From Dirofilaria immitis (Eukaryota > Nematoda > Chromadorea > Rhabditida > Onchocercidae): a stretch of 64,000 bases of DNA. A program made the position numbers and the translations under genes. Within the stretch, counting starts at the first letter, position 1; every line of letters starts with the position of its first letter. The stretch spans positions 434,001 to 498,000 of the forward strand of contig JAKNDB010000109.1 of assembly GCA_024305405.1 (NCBI GenBank), in the 5' to 3' direction. Positions 1 through 13,536 of this stretch are shown one piece after another. The notes under the pieces were generated by a model. It saw only the letters and a list, made by a program, of their open reading frames with translations, was not told the DNA's origin and made no database searches.

Positions 1-146
1 ATTATCGTTTCAGGCTATTAGGGAACTTTTTTATTTTTTTCGTTTTGAAAGTTTTATTTTTATCATTTTTAAAATTTTCACTTTTTCATTTCGAGAATTT
101 TTTTATTTCATCATTTTTATTTCTTTTTAATCATTTAAAATGATAC

Positions 147-3100
147 CTTTGTAAAAGTAGTTATACCGGTATGAATAATATCTTCATAAATAAACATTGC
201 CCATTCGGCAATCATCATTGAGCATAGGGTATGTCGATCAGTTGGTTCGGTGATAAGATTATGTGATATTTTTCGAGCACTTGGAAGTGATGAACCATTA
301 ATTGAAATACGTGGTTTTGAAATTTCTGCAAAAAAAATGAAAAAAATAGTATAAATTTTAGAATAATTTTTTTTTTAATATTTGTTGCATAATTTCTTTT
401 AAATAGTTCAAATTTTTTAAATTATAAATTTGTGATTTTATTAAAATATTGTAAAAATTATGAAGAAACATATTTATGATATTGGACAATTTTAGTACTT
501 CAATTAATGATAGTATCCTATTGATAATATTATCATTGAGAAAAATACAAATGCTTAAATTATAAGATGATGATAATAAAGAAATGAAATTGTATTAGTG
601 ATATCAAATGATTCAATCCTTCGATTAATGATATTATCACTGCAAGAAACTGCAAAAGTTTGAATTATAAAGCGATTAGCATGAAGAACTCATTTTTTTA
701 AGTAATAATCTTATCATTGATAATCCTTTAAATAATAATGTTAGCATTGATCATTGAAAGAAATTTAGAAATCATTGCAGTCTTACTTATAAATCATAAA
801 ATGATGATAATGAAGAAATTGTTCCAGTGATATCAAATGATTCAATCTTTCTAACTAATAATATTATCAGTGATAATATTATTATTGAAACAAATAAAAA
901 TGCTGCAAAAATTAACTTACTATCAGCATAAGTTGGTTTTAAAAAACGTTGCATTGGTTCAGATGATGCACCCCATAATGGATGATTAACATTATTACAA
1001 TGTCCTGAATATGTTCGATATTTAGTTGATGGACATTGTGTGACTAAATTTATCGGACATATATCACTGATTATTGTATCACGAAGATCCATTAATGGTA
1101 ATTCGTGAGAAATTTGTTCCATGTAAGACTTAAAATTAAAATTAAAAATTTTTATAAATTAAAAATATTAATTATTTATTAAGAAATAAAATTATCATGT
1201 GCAATATACACAAAAAAAAAAATTTCTTTCATCAAAAAAATAAATACAATAATTAATAACTTAAATTAATTAATTAATTACAAATATATTAGATTAAAAA
1301 TTTCAAAAATTCTTACTTATAAAATTTCTCAGTTGCAACAATTGAAACTTGTGATGAATAGGAAAGTTTTTTAGAATATGATTCAATTTTATTTATTCCA
1401 TTCCATGTTCGTTCTGCTAATAATCCATTAAATTCTATAAATTGAAATTAAATAATTTATCAAATTATCACTATACTTTTAAAAATTATCAAATATTAAA
1501 TAATTTAATGAATTTAACAAATATATCAATTATGAAGAAGCTTCCTGATATTGACACTATATTATGAGATAGCGCGTAAGCTGATCTTATCAAATTTCAT
1601 CTTATTTGATAATTTTGATTTTGATTTTTTTTTATTGTTATTTGATATTTGATACAATATCTGTTAATATTTTAATTTGAATGTAATTTTTTGAGTTATT
1701 TGTGAAATTAATTCAATCCTATTTTTATCTTTTCTTCTTCTGTCCCCTCTCTCCCTATCTCTCTTTCTCTCTCCTCTCTCTTTCTCTCTCTTTCTGTGTC
1801 ACTCTCTACTTATTTTTCCCCTTTTCTGAATTTGAAAAATTTATGATAAACTCTTGAATCATATGCAATTCTATTATTATCATCAATATATTCACTTGTT
1901 CTTTCCCCTGCATTCAAAATCATATTTGAATTTAAATACTCAAATTCAAAATCACATTTAAATTTCAAGTATTTGTAATTGATCAAATATATTTGTAATG
2001 AAAAACTGATATAATCTAATTATCAATTAAGTGAATTTATAGAAATATTTTCAACTAAAGTAATATTTCAGAAAAAAAAAAGGAAAAGTTAGAAATGCGG
2101 AAAAATGGAATGATTATGTAGAAAGTATTTTATCAGTACTTAATGATAACTTTTAAATAAAAAATGCTCTGATAATTTCTTGAATAATTATAATTTTTAT
2201 CACTATACTGTTTAATTAACATATCTTAACACTTTTTTTTGGACTGAAATAAGATATGTTTCATTTGAAAGATTAAATATTTTTATTTTTTCAAAAAGCG
2301 CAAATAATATTAATTTTATATTTTCTAAAATTGCACCATTTGTATTTTTGAAAATTTCAACTTCCGTATGATTGAAAAGTTTATCAATTTCATCTCTTGC
2401 TTCTCGTATAGCAGTGATAATATTTTGACGATTAATCAATTTATTGATATCAGTTTGACGCTTTTTTCCTGTTGTTTCAGATGAACTTCGTTGAATTTGT
2501 TCATCTTCATTGCCTAAAATAAAATTAATAATCAAATTTAAATTTAAACTTAAATATTTGGCTAGAAATTAAAAATGGCAATAATTTTATTTCATTCTTT
2601 TTCAATTTCCTTTTTTTCGAGTCAATATTTGAATTCATTTTAATTTTTTTAATAATCAAAATTTGATTCGCTTTTTTAAAAAATATATAATTAAAAATTT
2701 TTTTGATAGAAAAAGAATTTGTGAATGGAATTAATTTAGTATTTAAAGAAAAATGGAATCAAAGGTCATCAAAGATTGCTAAAAAAAAAACATTTTTTGA
2801 AATCTTTCAAATTAAAAAGAAATTGTAAAATTTATGAGATGTATTTGTAAATTTTATCGAATTAACATTTCTTTTTTTTTCTTGCATTTATTTTTGATCA
2901 AAATAATTTATATTTTTAATGAAATTAAATTTTTTCTAATTTTTATTAATTACAACAAATTCGAATATTATTTTTTATTATTGAGTATATAGGTCAAAAA
3001 TTTTAAATGAAAAACAAAAATTGTTAAAATAAAATATATTGGTATCAAAAAGGCAAACGAGAAAAAGAGAAAAATAGTTGACAAATATTATTTTATGAAT

Positions 3101-3940
3101 TTTTGATAAAAAAAAATGAGATGAATTAATCATTTACGATAATTGATAATTAAAATATCAATGAGAATTATTTCCGTCAAATATGTTCGTTTCATCAATT
3201 TTTAAAATTCCTTTTTTTGATTTAATATTAATCAAAGTTTATATTTATCATAGATTAATTATACTGATTTATTTCCAACTTATCATTGGATAACTGTTAA
3301 TGTAGTATGTATTATTCGAGATTTATCATCGAAATATTTTAATTTGAAAAAGTAAATTGCACAGGTACATATCAAGTATGGCTAAACATTATGATTTCAT
3401 TTTTCTTCCATCCGACAAAAAATAAAAATAAAAATTTATGATAAGAATTTTAGATCGATTTATTTATTCTACTTATTGCTACAATTATCAGTTATCAAAT
3501 TTTCATTCTGATAAAGAAATATACGCAATATCATTTTAACTTACATCAATTTTTCAGCAAAATATTATATTATAAGACGCATTAAATGATATAATCAAAA
3601 GCGAGAAATGATATAAAAATACAAACTTATCAATTAATTTCCGCACAACAAATTATTATCAAATTTTTCGAATTAATAAAAGAAAAATTTTAATGGAAAA
3701 GAAATTTTGGTTTTAATCGTTTTTTTTTCTATTTTCTGATAATATTCTCGAGATTATTTAAAAAAAAATCTTACTAACGCCATTTGATGTAAGGCCAAGT
3801 GTAATTGTTGATCGTGAACATGGCGTAAAACTTGCACCACACGGAATATTACTACGACGTTGACGTGCGTGAATATCATTACCATTAATAATAATATCAT
3901 TGTTGAATAGTAAGTATAATAAAATATGTAATAATACCAT
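147..3940 (-). CDS. Animal haem-peroxidase-like secreted protein (5' part; runs off left edge)
   Basis: Exons on the minus strand: 3775-3940, 2221-2513, 1317-1434, 921-1128 and 147-325, with more beyond the left edge. The first exon starts at the ATG at 3940 with a hydrophobic signal-like stretch followed by a basic RQRR site. Exons 1-2 and 4-5 join in phase; the joins around 1317-1434 are off by one base and uncertain. Family evidence: exon 4 contains CPSTKYRTYSGHCNN, then NHPLWGASSEP and FLKPTYAD, matching the YRT..G.CNN...P.WG block of animal peroxidases. Exon 5 contains LPSARKISHNL, matching the LPSPR block. The following WGQF-x-DHD position reads WAMFIYEDI, so the distal His is Glu and the neighbouring Gln and Asp are also changed. 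Known for the family: secreted or extracellular haem enzymes that in nematodes act in cuticle cross-linking. Inferred: this one may be catalytically dead. The proximal-His half is not in the window. Confidence 0.75.
1130..1345. repeat. Segmental duplication, copy 1 (peroxidase intron plus exon edge)
   Basis: This stretch reappears almost base for base at about 5795-6005, in the same orientation. It covers the intron between two peroxidase exons and the 3' edge of the 1317-1434 exon, including the donor site. Differences are mostly poly-A length changes and a few substitutions. Confidence 0.8.
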
Positions 3941-4374
3941 TTTCTTCTTCTTCTTCGTCTTCTTCTTTTCTTTTCGTTTTTCTCTCTCTTCTCCCTTTCT
4001 CTCTCTATTTCTCTCTCTCCTCTCTCTCTCTTTTCTTAACTCAATCACAAACTATTTGTTTCTGAAGAAAAATTATTATTAAAAAAAAAATAAAATTTGT
4101 TTATAATTTCGAATATATTCAAATTACAAAAAAAAAAAAATTATTCTTCTACAAATTGATATTTGCCATATCATGAATGAGATAATGCTACATGTACGAT
4201 AAAGAATGGATGGATAACCTTGATAGATAACCTGGATAACCCTGATGGATAACCTTTATTGAAAACCTTGATAATAACTTTGTTAATTGCTATGACATAG
4301 TTTTGCGGACGAATTTTTTTTCTTCTTTTCGAATTTAAAAAAATATTTGTGAAAAAAGTATAAAATTTGAAAGT

Positions 4375-5230
4375 TTATCGTAGCAGCAATGAGTAATAAG
4401 TATTGAGCAAATAATAAGTAATAAGTAACAAATATTAAGTAATTAAGTACCAAATAAATAATAAATAGTACGTGTTAGATAAGTAATAGGAAATAAGTAG
4501 TAAGTATTAAATAAGTAATCAATAACAGGTAATAAATAAGTAATAAGTAATAAATATTAAATAACAATGAATACATAAAGTATTACTGTATAAAATTATA
4601 GTATGAAGAAAGTTTACTGTAAAAGTAACCGATATATGATTTATTTGAATATTATTTGAATTTAATTAGAATTATGCTTAATAATTATATGGTATATTTT
4701 AGCAATCATTCAAAAGCTGATACTGATAATAGTAATAGCTAAAAAATCGTATAGCTAAAAAAAATCGTAAATTTGACGATTTAAATTTTAGCGTAAATTA
4801 TTCGCAATCATTTAACAAATAGAAAAAAAAAAAGTTGCAAAAATTTTTGCCATTATCAAATTATCAAAAATTAAATTAAAATCAAAAAGAAAAAAAGTTA
4901 TCAAAGGAAAAGAAAAAGTAAATGATAAAAACGAATTTTAAAATTAAATTAAAGGATAATATATCTAAAAATTTATGAAAATTTATTGAAATTATTCATT
5001 TTTCTAAAAAAAAAAAGAGGAAAAAAGACGGAAATTACTATAAAAATAAATATAATTAATAAAATAATAAATTAATATGTTAATTAATTTTTAACTAATT
5101 AACATACTGAGTTTATCGTGGCAGTAATAAGTAACAAATAATAAGTAATTAAGTACTAAATAAATAGTAAATAATAAGTGATAAATAGTACAAATTAGAT
5201 AAGTAGTAGGAAATAAATAGTAAGTATTAC
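4375..5230. repeat. Diverged pair of TAAGTAAT-rich repeats
   Basis: Two blocks, 4375-4560 and 5105-5230, both start with a GTTTATCGT(A/G)GCAG motif. Each then runs through many degenerate copies of AATAAGTA and shares the order of an 'AGTAATTAAGTAC' and a 'TTAGATAAGTA(A/G)TAGGAAATAA' stretch. They look like a local duplication of a simple-sequence-rich segment. Confidence 0.6.
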
Positions 5231-5794
5231 TAATAATACTAAGTAAAAAAAAATTTATAATTCGAAAACAACAAATGATGAAAAATGGCAGAAATTAATT
5301 TAGCAAAATAAAAATTATTAGGAAAAAAATTTATTTAATAAAAATTAAAATAACAAATTAATATAATAATTAATTATTATATTAAACGTTTTGTATGTCA
5401 TAAAAATTTCAATTCATTTCTGATATAACATAGATGAAAAAAAAACAGAAAGAAAGAATGGAATTAATTTAACAAAAATGAAAGGAAATAATTTAGCTAA
5501 AACAATTGATTGGAAAACAATAAAATGCATACATATATAATTGATAAAATAATAAATTAATCAGAATTAATTAACATATTAAATGATAAATTAACATAGT
5601 ATTAATCAGTATATTAACAGAAAACTTTTTATGTATAAATTAAAAGAAAAAATTTTCAACTTATTCATAGTTCAATGAATGAATGATAAAACTGATAAGA
5701 ACTTAATTACAACAAAAATGATTTTTATCGAAATTAAAAAAGAAAAAAAATAAAAGGAAAAGGTAAGAAAGTAGAAAACGTTAAAGATAAAAGA

Positions 5795-6005
5795 TAAAAA
5801 TTAAAATTAAAAAATATTAATTATTTATTAAAAATAAAACTATCATATACAATATACGCAAAAAAAAAAAAAAAATTTTCTTCTTTCATCAAAAAATAAA
5901 TACATTAATTAATAACTTAAATTAATTAATTAATTACAAATATATTAGATTAAAAATTTCGAAAATTCTTACTTATAAAAATTTCTCAGTTGCAACAATT
6001 AAAGT
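5795..6005. repeat. Segmental duplication, copy 2 (carries a peroxidase exon edge)
   Basis: About 210 bp nearly identical to 1130-1345. It includes the last dozen or so codons of the 1317-1434 exon (IVATEKFY end) and its donor, read on the minus strand at about 5970-6003. The similarity stops abruptly in a poly-T run at 6008. No other peroxidase exon is seen nearby, so this is an exon fragment rather than a second gene. Confidence 0.75.
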
Positions 6006-6889
6006 TTCCTTTCTTTTTTTTTTTTTTTTTTTTCTACGATCACAAATATTGTTGATATGTGGAAGATAAAAAAAAAAAGAAGAAAAGCGGAAGTTTAGGA
6101 TTATTACGTTACGTTGAAATTGTTCGTTCATTATATTTTGCTTTGATTATATTTTTATATTTGTATTTATAGATGTATATGTATATATGTATATATATAT
6201 ATATGGATGTAATTGAATTCCCTAAGGCTATCATACATATTTCTTCTATCTTTTCAAAAATGTCAAAAATTAGATGTCTATTTTGGTTGATTGATAAGTG
6301 TTAAAAATCTTGAATTTAAAAATTCCGTTTAAAAAAAATGAAAAAATTGATAAGAACAGTAAGGAAGTAAAAGAGAGAGAGGGAGGTGGAAAAAGATAGA
6401 AAGAGAGAGAGAGAGAGAGAGAGAGAATCGAAAAAAAGCTATCATTATTTTTAATGATATTATCAATGTATATACATATATATATATATATATGGATGGA
6501 TACATTTATTTATTTAATAAAATTGTTTTTATTAGCTTAACAATTTAAACTGCTTTATTAAAATGGATAAATGGATAAAAATTTTTAGCATAGAAACTTG
6601 TTTAAAATTGACATTAATAAAGAGGAGATAAAATGATAATACATAAATTGATAATATCAATCATCTTTTGATTATCATTTGCTATTAATTTAATATGTGA
6701 TGATGAGAAAATTAAATCATTCGGCTTTTTTTTCTCCTAACATTTATTGCTAAATGTTGTAAAATGGAAAACTGAAAATACATTGTATCATATTGATATT
6801 AATTTGCAAAAAATATGATAAAGTTCGTAAAGATTATCATTTTTTAGAAAAGACTCAAAAAAAAAAATTCGATACTCAAATTTTAAATT

Positions 6890-7480
6890 TGTACTTAAAT
6901 ATATGAATAACAAATTTTTACGATTATTCGATACTAAATTCGATACTAAATTTGTACTTAAATATATGAATAACTATGGCGTTAACGATTAAAATTATTC
7001 ATTTAAAAAAAAAAATTTAATAAAATATGAATTTTTGTAAAAGTCAATCTGAATGTAAACTTTATCATATCATTGCTTAATGATAATAAAGTTAAATTAA
7101 CAAAAACAAAGCATACAATTTCAAAAAAAAACAGCAAAGGAAAAGGTTTTCCTAATAGCCAAAATAAGACTAGGCCATTTAAAACTATCAATAACGTAAA
7201 ATAATTTGCATGGCATAACATAATGATTGTTTTCAAACTGAAATTTACATCTTTGTCGACAACTTTATTTAAAAAATAAGTTAATTAGATTATCTTAGTG
7301 TCTGGGGAAAAAAAAACACAAAGAAGAAAAAGATTGTCCTACTAATTATATTAAGACTAGGCCATTTAAAATTATCAATAATTCAGGCTAATAATCTTTA
7401 GCCTATAATATTTTTAAAATAAACAATGATATATCATTGTTTATTTTGAAATTTATTATCTATCGTTATTTCACAATGTT
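6890..7480. repeat. Short local duplications
   Basis: A unit with 'ACTTAAATATATGAATAAC' occurs twice at about 6885-6975. A second unit, containing 'AAGACTAGGCCATTTAAAA' followed by 'TATCAATAA', occurs at about 7140-7200 and again at about 7325-7385. No coding content is visible. Confidence 0.6.
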
Positions 7481-8220
7481 ATTTGATAAATTAATTAATC
7501 AACTAATTAAACAGTCCTAATAATGTCATGCTAATTTGACTAGAAATTAATGAAGCGAATAAAATATGGCCCAAAACGAATGATTGATAAAACTTCCTTT
7601 TTTTTTTTTTTCTTAACAATAAAGAAAAAATTATCTGTCGTTTGTCACAATTTCTACAAAATTGATACATGGAAATGAGGTGAAATTTCCTGTAAATGCA
7701 TAAAAATGAAAAAAAATAAATAAACAATTCAAATTATTTCAATTTTTCAATTCTTATTTCTTTTAAATTAAAAGAAATGAAAAAAAACAAAAACAAAAAC
7801 AAAACAAAATAAATAAAAATAAGAAATTAAAATATGTTATTTGTTGAATAAAAATTTTTTCAATTTTTATTTTTATTTTTTTTTAAAATTAAAAGGAAGG
7901 AAAACAAAAACAAAACACAATAAGCAAAAATAAATAAATAAGGAAGGAAAGAAATTTCTCTAAACATTGCTATTTGATGAAAAATATATTATAAAATAAA
8001 ATATATATAAAAAAATTTTGTTTATAAATAAAATTTTTGTTTTAACAATTTCGATATTTTTAATTCAAAAAAAAAAAAAAAAAACGAAAATTTGAAAGTC
8101 ATAAATTGGTTATTTCAATGAAAAGGAAATAAAATTTGATATATTAAATATTATATCATTTGTATTTTCCCACATTTTCAATATTTATTTATTCATATAA
8201 CATTTCATTCATTCGTTCGT

Positions 8221-8221
8221 T

Positions 8222-8261
<40 letters not shown>

Positions 8262-8270
8262 TTCTCTCTC
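8221..8270. repeat. (CTTT)n microsatellite
   Basis: About ten uninterrupted TTTC units followed by a short CT stretch and a CAA run. Confidence 0.95.
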
Positions 8271-8389
8271 ACAACAACAACAACAAAAAGAGTGTGAAAT
8301 AAAATTTAAGAAAAAAAAATTATCTTTTCATTTTTATTCAATTCCTTCCTACAAATCATTTTATCGTTCCATAAATTCAATTTATTGAT

Positions 8390-8790
8390 CGAATTTATTG
8401 AATGATATTTGTGAGAATTTAATTTATCGAATTATACCGGAATATTTGAATTTATTGAATTATATCTTAATAATTGAATTTATTAAATTATATTTGTAAG
8501 AATTTAATTTATCGAATTATACCGGAATATTTGAATTTATTGAATTATATCTTAATATTTGAATTTATTAAATTATATTTGTAAGAATTTAATTTATCGA
8601 ATTATTTTGTATTTGTTAGATTTAATTTATTGAAATATATTATAATAATTGAATTTACTGATCGAATTTGTTGAACTATACTTATATTTGTAGGTATTTA
8701 ATTTATTGATATATATCATAATAATTAAATTTGCTGAATTATATCGTAGTAATTGAATTATATTTGTAAGAAATGAATTTATTAAAAATA
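8390..8790. repeat. Degenerate tandem array built on GAATTTATTGAATTATA
   Basis: Repeated 'GAATTTATTGAATTATAT' and 'TTTGTAAGAATTTAATTTATCGAATTAT' segments. Two adjacent stretches of roughly 110-120 bp (about 8410-8530 and 8485-8600) share the full order including the 'ACCGGAATA' island. Decayed copies continue to about 8790. Confidence 0.7.
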
Positions 8791-9869
8791 CATTCTATAT
8801 TTTTATTTAATTATACCTTTTTCTTTTTCGAGAAAAAGAGAAAATGAAAAGTACGGTAAAACCAAATTTTTGATTTATTTATCAAATCCTTAATTTTTTG
8901 ATGGCATTCTGATAAAATTAAAAAAGCTAATATAAGTAATCGAATATATAAATAATAATATGAAACAAATAAGATGATATAAATAATTTTTTACAAAGTT
9001 TTTCAACCATAAGTTATGACAAGTAAGCTCAAAAAAGTTTGAAGCATGAAAAAGTTGCAAATATTTGTAAAGATAACAAATATCATCATATTAGAGATGA
9101 TAACAAGAGAGAAAATTTTAACAGATTTCTGACTGAAGTAATCAATTTTCGCCATTTAATTAAAATTAAAATGCTAAGGAAAATTAAAATCAATCGATTA
9201 GATGGAAGAAAGCTAAAAAAAAGGTCAATGATGCTAAAAAGGTCAAAAATGTATCTTAATGAAAATGGTTAAAATGATATCAATATATTATTGAATAATT
9301 ATCACATTAACATCAATAATTTTTCTCTTATCATTCATAACGATCAATTCATTCATTTTCCTTCCTCCTCACCATATTGCTATCATATCTTAGTTCAAAT
9401 TAGCTAAAATGATTACTGATTATTTTGATAAAAATCTCACTTCCGATAATAATACAACTAATTTAATTTAAACGATTATTGATTATCTTGGTAAGAAATT
9501 CTAAATTTATTTCTGATAATGATAAGAATAATAACGAAAAGTGAAAAGATTAAAGAAGTTAATTTGAAGTTAAGCAACAAAATAGTTCCTTTCCCTCTCC
9601 CTCTCTTTCTCTCTCTCTCTTTCTCTCTTTTCCTCTCTCTCTCTTTATCTCTCGAGATATATTCATTAAAGAATTTAGATAGATAAGGAATAAAATTTAA
9701 TAATAAAAGCTTTGTTATTATTAAAACAGGAATTGTAATAAATAAATACATACGTACATTTTAAGCACTACTTCATTAGATATTATCGAATTTGAAAGTG
9801 TTGTACAACGGCATAATTTATCACATTTAATGCATATACGAATTCAAAGATCAGAATTATTTATTATTA

Positions 9870-10410
9870 GAAATTAATATTAGAAAAGAAATAATAGAAA
9901 TGAATATGAATAAAATAATGTCAGCATATATATTTTTTTGGTAGTTTAAAATGGTAAAATAACATGATCCTTACATTTTATATACATATTCATTTACATA
10001 TAAGAAATCAAAAATCCTATTTTCGATTTCCTATTATCTGTTACTTGAAAACAATAAAATAGTAACATATTGATAGATGAATATATATATATATATAAAT
10101 CTATTTTAACTATTCCTATATTCTATATACATATCCATTTCCTATATACATTTTTTTCGAAAATCGAAAACCGTTTATTGCAAGAAACGAATATTGGAAA
10201 AGAAAGAATTGAAATGAATACCAATAAAATAATTGTATCGATATATACATAGTTATTTATGCTACATAAAAATAATAAAATTAAAATGATCGTTACATTC
10301 TATATGCGTATCTATTTCCTATATAAAAAATCGAAAATCGAAAACTGTTTATTGCAAGAAATGAATATCGGAAATGAATATGAATAAAATAATTGGATAA
10401 AAAAGTTTAG
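9870..10410. repeat. Diverged long tandem repeat, about 200 bp unit
   Basis: About three decayed copies share the order 'AAACCGTTTATTGCAAGAA', 'GAATATTGGAAA', 'GAATATGAATAAAATAAT', a TA-rich island, 'AATAAAATTAAAATGA' and 'TTACATTCTATAT'. The copies begin near 9870, 10165 and 10330. Confidence 0.65.
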
Positions 10411-13019
10411 TAATAGCCTTCTTTTGTTAATTATACACTTGTTTTAATTAGTGAAAAATAATAAAATTAAAATGACCACTACGATTCGTCCACTCAATTC
10501 AATTTAATAAATAAATACAATCAACAAACTTATCTCTCAGTATTCTTTCATTCTCTCATTCTTCTTTCCATCAAATAACTGGTTCCGTTTTCAAAAAGTT
10601 TCTTCTACCTTTTTCCAACCTTTTTATTATAATCTATTTTGTCCATTTCAACCTTTTTTTTAATTTATTTTTCCAAAATGACCTTTAATGGACATTTGTG
10701 TGATGAAAAACTTTTCTTACTTTATTTTTTTCAATATTTATTACCAAAATTATCAATTCAACAAAGTTTAATTTAATAAAATTATCAATTAAATTTAATA
10801 AAATTATCAATTAATTTAAAATCAATGTGCAATTTTAATAAAAAAAAAATGAACAATGATTCGTGAAATTTTTAACAAATTCTTTTTCTCCTCTCTAATT
10901 TAATCACAATTTGACCTTATTAGTTCGATTCCACAGACAATTTGACCTTGATAAAATTAAAAAAAAAAAATAGTTAAAATATGAAATTACTCAACTTGTA
11001 TGCAATGTGTATAAATCTCAACCTGTATGCATTGTATATAAATCTTGATCAAATATTAAAATGCTGATATCGATGACCTATTACTGAAAAGTTTTTTTGC
11101 AAATTCTCTTGATATAATTCATTTCAAAATTTTAATTCGTTTCCTTTTGTTTTTATTTTATTCGATCAATTAATTAATTGATCGATTAATCATTTGCCAA
11201 ATGTTTTTATCTCTTTTCCTCATCACATCATCATTATCTAATCATATACATTGTTGTTTGTTTAAGAATTAAAATTTCTTGAAAATTCTATTGTGATAAC
11301 TTTTTTATTTTTTTATATCACAAAAATATCATTCATATTTCGTTTACAATTTATTAAATTCAAATTTTAATCAAATACTCTATCGTTATCATCTAATCAA
11401 TTCAAATAATTATTGTAAAATGTCAAATTATATGCATCAAAAGATTAGATTAAAAAATAAATATTCAAAAATTAAATTTCAACATATTTATACAATCTTT
11501 GTTAATACATTTATAATCCAAATATAATATCATATAACTTCAAAACGAAGTAAACAATATTTATTGGAAAAAGAAATAAATAAATAAACAATATTTAACT
11601 AATCAATATATCAAAATATCATTCAATTAATTTTCATTTTTGATATTTTATATCAGAAATAAAAATCTACTAAAATTAAAAAAAAAGGATGAAAAGTGAA
11701 AGAAAGGAAAAGAATTTCAAACTGTTACAATTCTTTTAACTTTTTTTTCCTCCCTTCTTCTTCTTCTTCTTTACAATAATACATTAATTTAATTATCCGC
11801 AATAATCATTTTCTTTTTTCATTCCATCCATTAAATATTTTCATTTTCATTTCAATTCTTGTATTAAAAATATTTCCATTTCAATTCTCGCTTTTCATTT
11901 CTTCCTAAAACAAAATTATTTAACTTTTTTTTTTTTTCTATGATATAATTATTCTATTGAACATTTTTATCATTTATCTTATTTCTTTTCTATGATGTAA
12001 TAATATTTCTATATGACATCTTTATCATTTATCTTATTTCTTTTTCTGTGATACAATCATTCGATGTAATATTTCTATCATTTTTATTTTATTTCTCATT
12101 TCTTTCCTCGGATAATTAAAAAAAAAAAAAAAAGAAAAGAATGAAAAATCCCGACAAAAATTATTCAACTTTCTTTTCCCCAATACATCATTTTATTTTA
12201 TTGCATTCTTTTGTCAAATAGTTTTTCTTTTTTCAAAAATTTTATTAATTTTTTTTTCAGAAAATTTATTTTCGATACAGTAGTAATTTTTAATTTCTAA
12301 TAATAACATCTATGCATGATGATAAGGAATATGAAATATGAATTTTTCAGAGAAGATAGTTGATAAAATTTAATGAATTTGAAGTAACAATAGTAGCTTA
12401 TTAAATTCTCGGTTCGATTAATATGTATTTAAATTGGGTTTTTTTAATACATATTTTATATTGTGCATTTCGCAGCTTTTTCTTTTCCAAGTTTTATTAA
12501 TCATTATATTTAATTTTCAATAATACATATGCATAATGCTATTATTTGATTTGAATTAAAAGATTGATAAATGATAAGATTTAGTGATAGCGAAGTATTG
12601 GTCAATTAATAATAAACAATTAATATCAATTAATAATAATAAGAATTTACCACATCAAATATAAATTATATACGAAGAAATGAGAAAGAATCGACAAACT
12701 GGTAAAAAAAAAAAAGAAAAAAGAACGGACATAATCATATCAGGTAGACAAGAATTGATATCTTATCTGACTTTCTTTTTTTTTAACAAAATATACTTTA
12801 TTGCTTAAAACATACTTTTATTGTAAATTCTTTCGGCATTTTACTCAAAATAATATCATCAAATCCAGTATCGAATCTTGTTTTTATTTTTGGTTTCATA
12901 TCTTCTCTTTTTTTTAATCATTCCTTCATTGTTCCAGTTTTACCATCTTTTTCTATTTTAATTTTGTTTTTTACACCTTTTACAAAAAAAGAATTTAAAA
13001 AAAAAGCAAAAATGTTAAT

Positions 13020-13536
13020 ATGCCCAAGAATTTCGTTACTTCCTTTTTCTACTTTAACAAATTTTTATCATACAAGAAACTACTCCTTAGCAAAAGTTTG
13101 ATTTTATTAATATCATCATCATTATCAACATCCTATCTTTTGTTTAAGCATACAGTAGACATTCGTCAGAATCTCACATCGGAATCACAATTTTCTGCAA
13201 AAGAAATTTGAACGAACAATTAAAATAGCTCATCAATATTAATCATTCTAAATTTATACTGGTTTTCTAATCATCATCAACGAGATTTATGTGACTCGAA
13301 AGCTATTTCAGATAATAAACACAGATCTGTTGATTATTAAAACTAGATGGAATGATGTAATATGCTCATCTTCATATTGTTTGCAATCTTTACATTATTT
13401 TTATGATGATTTAGAAAATTTTGTCGCAGTGTTGGAAATTCAGAATTATTTCCAACCCATTCCATCGGTGAACAATTTTAAAAAATCTTATGCTATCAAT
13501 CGCTTCAACATTCCATTTAATTTAAATGTTGGTTAA
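13020..13536 (+). CDS. Doubtful small two-exon ORF, unrecognised
   Basis: An ATG at 13020 opens 63 codons with a hydrophobic Leu/Ser-rich middle that could be one membrane segment. A possible donor lies after the HT codons near 13152. A good acceptor (TTTCAG) at 13309 opens an uninterrupted frame to the TAA at 13536; the phases would match. The local base mix is less extreme than in the flanks. I recognise no family. It could equally be the 3' UTR or remnant DNA downstream of coq-8, which is transcribed toward it. Confidence 0.2.

Larger units (their letters stand above)
3941..8200. other. AT-rich intergenic DNA upstream of the peroxidase-like gene
   Basis: No supportable gene. The stretch holds poly-A and poly-T runs, CT-rich tracts at 3945-4035, duplicated blocks (4375-4560 with 5105-5230; 5795-6005 with 1130-1345; a repeat at 6890-6970; a pair at 7130-7200 and 7320-7390), a GA tract near 6378-6426 and TA microsatellites at 6165-6205 and 6470-6495. 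The few short ORFs (7003-7236 and 7503-7727, minus) have low-complexity, AT-driven composition and no recognisable domain. Confidence 0.7.
8271..13000. other. Intergenic AT-rich DNA between the peroxidase-like gene and coq-8
   Basis: No supportable gene. It contains a diverged tandem array at 8390-8790, another at 9870-10410, a CT-rich tract at 9590-9655, and many A/T runs. A Lys-rich 77-codon ORF at 9039-9272 (plus) shows no domain and has AT-driven composition. A minus ORF at 9476-9751 is a translation of the CT tract. Confidence 0.65.

Noticed and set aside
3758..4082. Long Lys/Arg/Glu-rich N-terminal extension of the first peroxidase exon on the minus strand
   Set aside because: It translates a CT-rich tract. 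The internal ATG at 3940 gives a normal signal-like start, so the extension is probably untranslated.
9039..9272. Lys-rich 77-codon plus ORF
   Set aside because: Composition is AT-driven, with no domain, no splice context and no sign of conservation that can be judged here.
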